Shown: piece after piece, positions 5,641 to 5,705 of the stretch | Position numbering within the stretch: position 1 is the stretch's first letter | Layout: every line of letters begins with the position of its first letter | The notes under the pieces: generated by a model | Told to the model about the DNA's origin: nothing | The model's input: only the letters and a program-made list of their open reading frames with translations | Databases searched by the model: none | Assembly: GCA_014239505.1 (NCBI GenBank) | Contig: JAAZYT010000082.1 | Span: 1 to 5,705, forward strand | Direction of reading: 5' to 3' | Length of the DNA: 5,705 bases | Source: Fidelibacterota bacterium | GTDB lineage: Bacteria > Fidelibacterota > Marinisomatia > Marinisomatales > TCS55 | Made by a program: the position numbers and the translations under genes

Positions 5641-5705
5641 ATGTTTGATAAAGAACTTTTAAATGACAAATCAATTATTGTCACAGGTGGCGGTACGGGT
5701 TTAGG
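5641..5705 (+). CDS. Partial N-terminus of a short-chain dehydrogenase/reductase (SDR)
   Basis: Only the first 21 complete codons plus two bases are present; the gene runs off the right edge. The protein begins MFDKELLNDKSIIVTGGGTG. It continues through T15-G16-x-x-x-G20-x-G22, the TGxxxGxG dinucleotide-binding motif of the first Rossmann beta-alpha unit in classical SDR enzymes. The substrate cannot be known from this fragment. The F-x-x-x-L-L-x-x-K lead-in and GGGTGLG are often seen in SDRs of the 2,4-dienoyl-CoA reductase or beta-ketoacyl reductase type, which is only a hint. A weak TAAGGT ribosome binding site is at 5627-5632. The terminator upstream separates it from the EF-hand gene, so it begins a new transcription unit. 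Confidence 0.88.
   Translation, partial: MFDKELLNDKSIIVTGGGTGL

Overview
This 5.7 kb window is AT-rich bacterial chromosome with compact, tightly coupled genes. The secreted proteins have signal peptides ending in Ala-Gln (ISA-QQ, AIA-QD), and one is an Asp/Gly-rich EF-hand protein. Together with the AT-rich base composition, this fits an FCB-type Gram-negative lineage such as Candidatus Marinimicrobia (SAR406) or a Bacteroidota relative. This placement is an inference from style, not from a marker gene. A secretin and a lipoprotein show that the cell has an outer membrane.

Layout. Positions 1-1476 are a leftward (minus-strand) unit: a PIN-PhoH ATPase/ribonuclease, followed two bases later by the start of a small, probably membrane-anchored protein that runs off the left edge. 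Positions 1477-1660 are a divergent control region with a perfect 10-bp-arm inverted repeat between candidate promoters. Positions 1661-4290 are a rightward bicistron whose stop and start codons overlap (ATGA): a small lipoprotein with a probable Ig-like beta-sandwich, then a 713-residue secretin. The secretin core is complete, but it is followed by about 285 residues that do not belong to the standard secretin domain. Positions 4403-5536, behind a very strong ribosome binding site, encode a secreted acidic EF-hand protein. It has five good calcium loops, a Gly-Pro-X collagen-like tract made of 18-bp tandem repeats, and a duplicated helical C-terminal module. A clear intrinsic terminator (5564-5594) closes that gene. 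A new transcription unit then begins at 5641 with the Rossmann-fold N-terminus of a short-chain dehydrogenase/reductase, cut by the right edge.

How the genes may work together. The lipoprotein and secretin are probably made in fixed proportion and assemble at the outer membrane, the lipoprotein being a candidate assembly or stabilising partner. The secretin sits apart from any visible pilM-N-O-P or gsp genes, so whether it serves a type IV pilus, type II secretion or another exporter cannot be decided here. The EF-hand protein is exported and could be a surface or extracellular calcium-binding protein; a link to the secretin is only suggested by adjacency. The most unusual features are the secretin C-terminal extension, the coupled lipoprotein, and the modular EF-hand/collagen-like protein.
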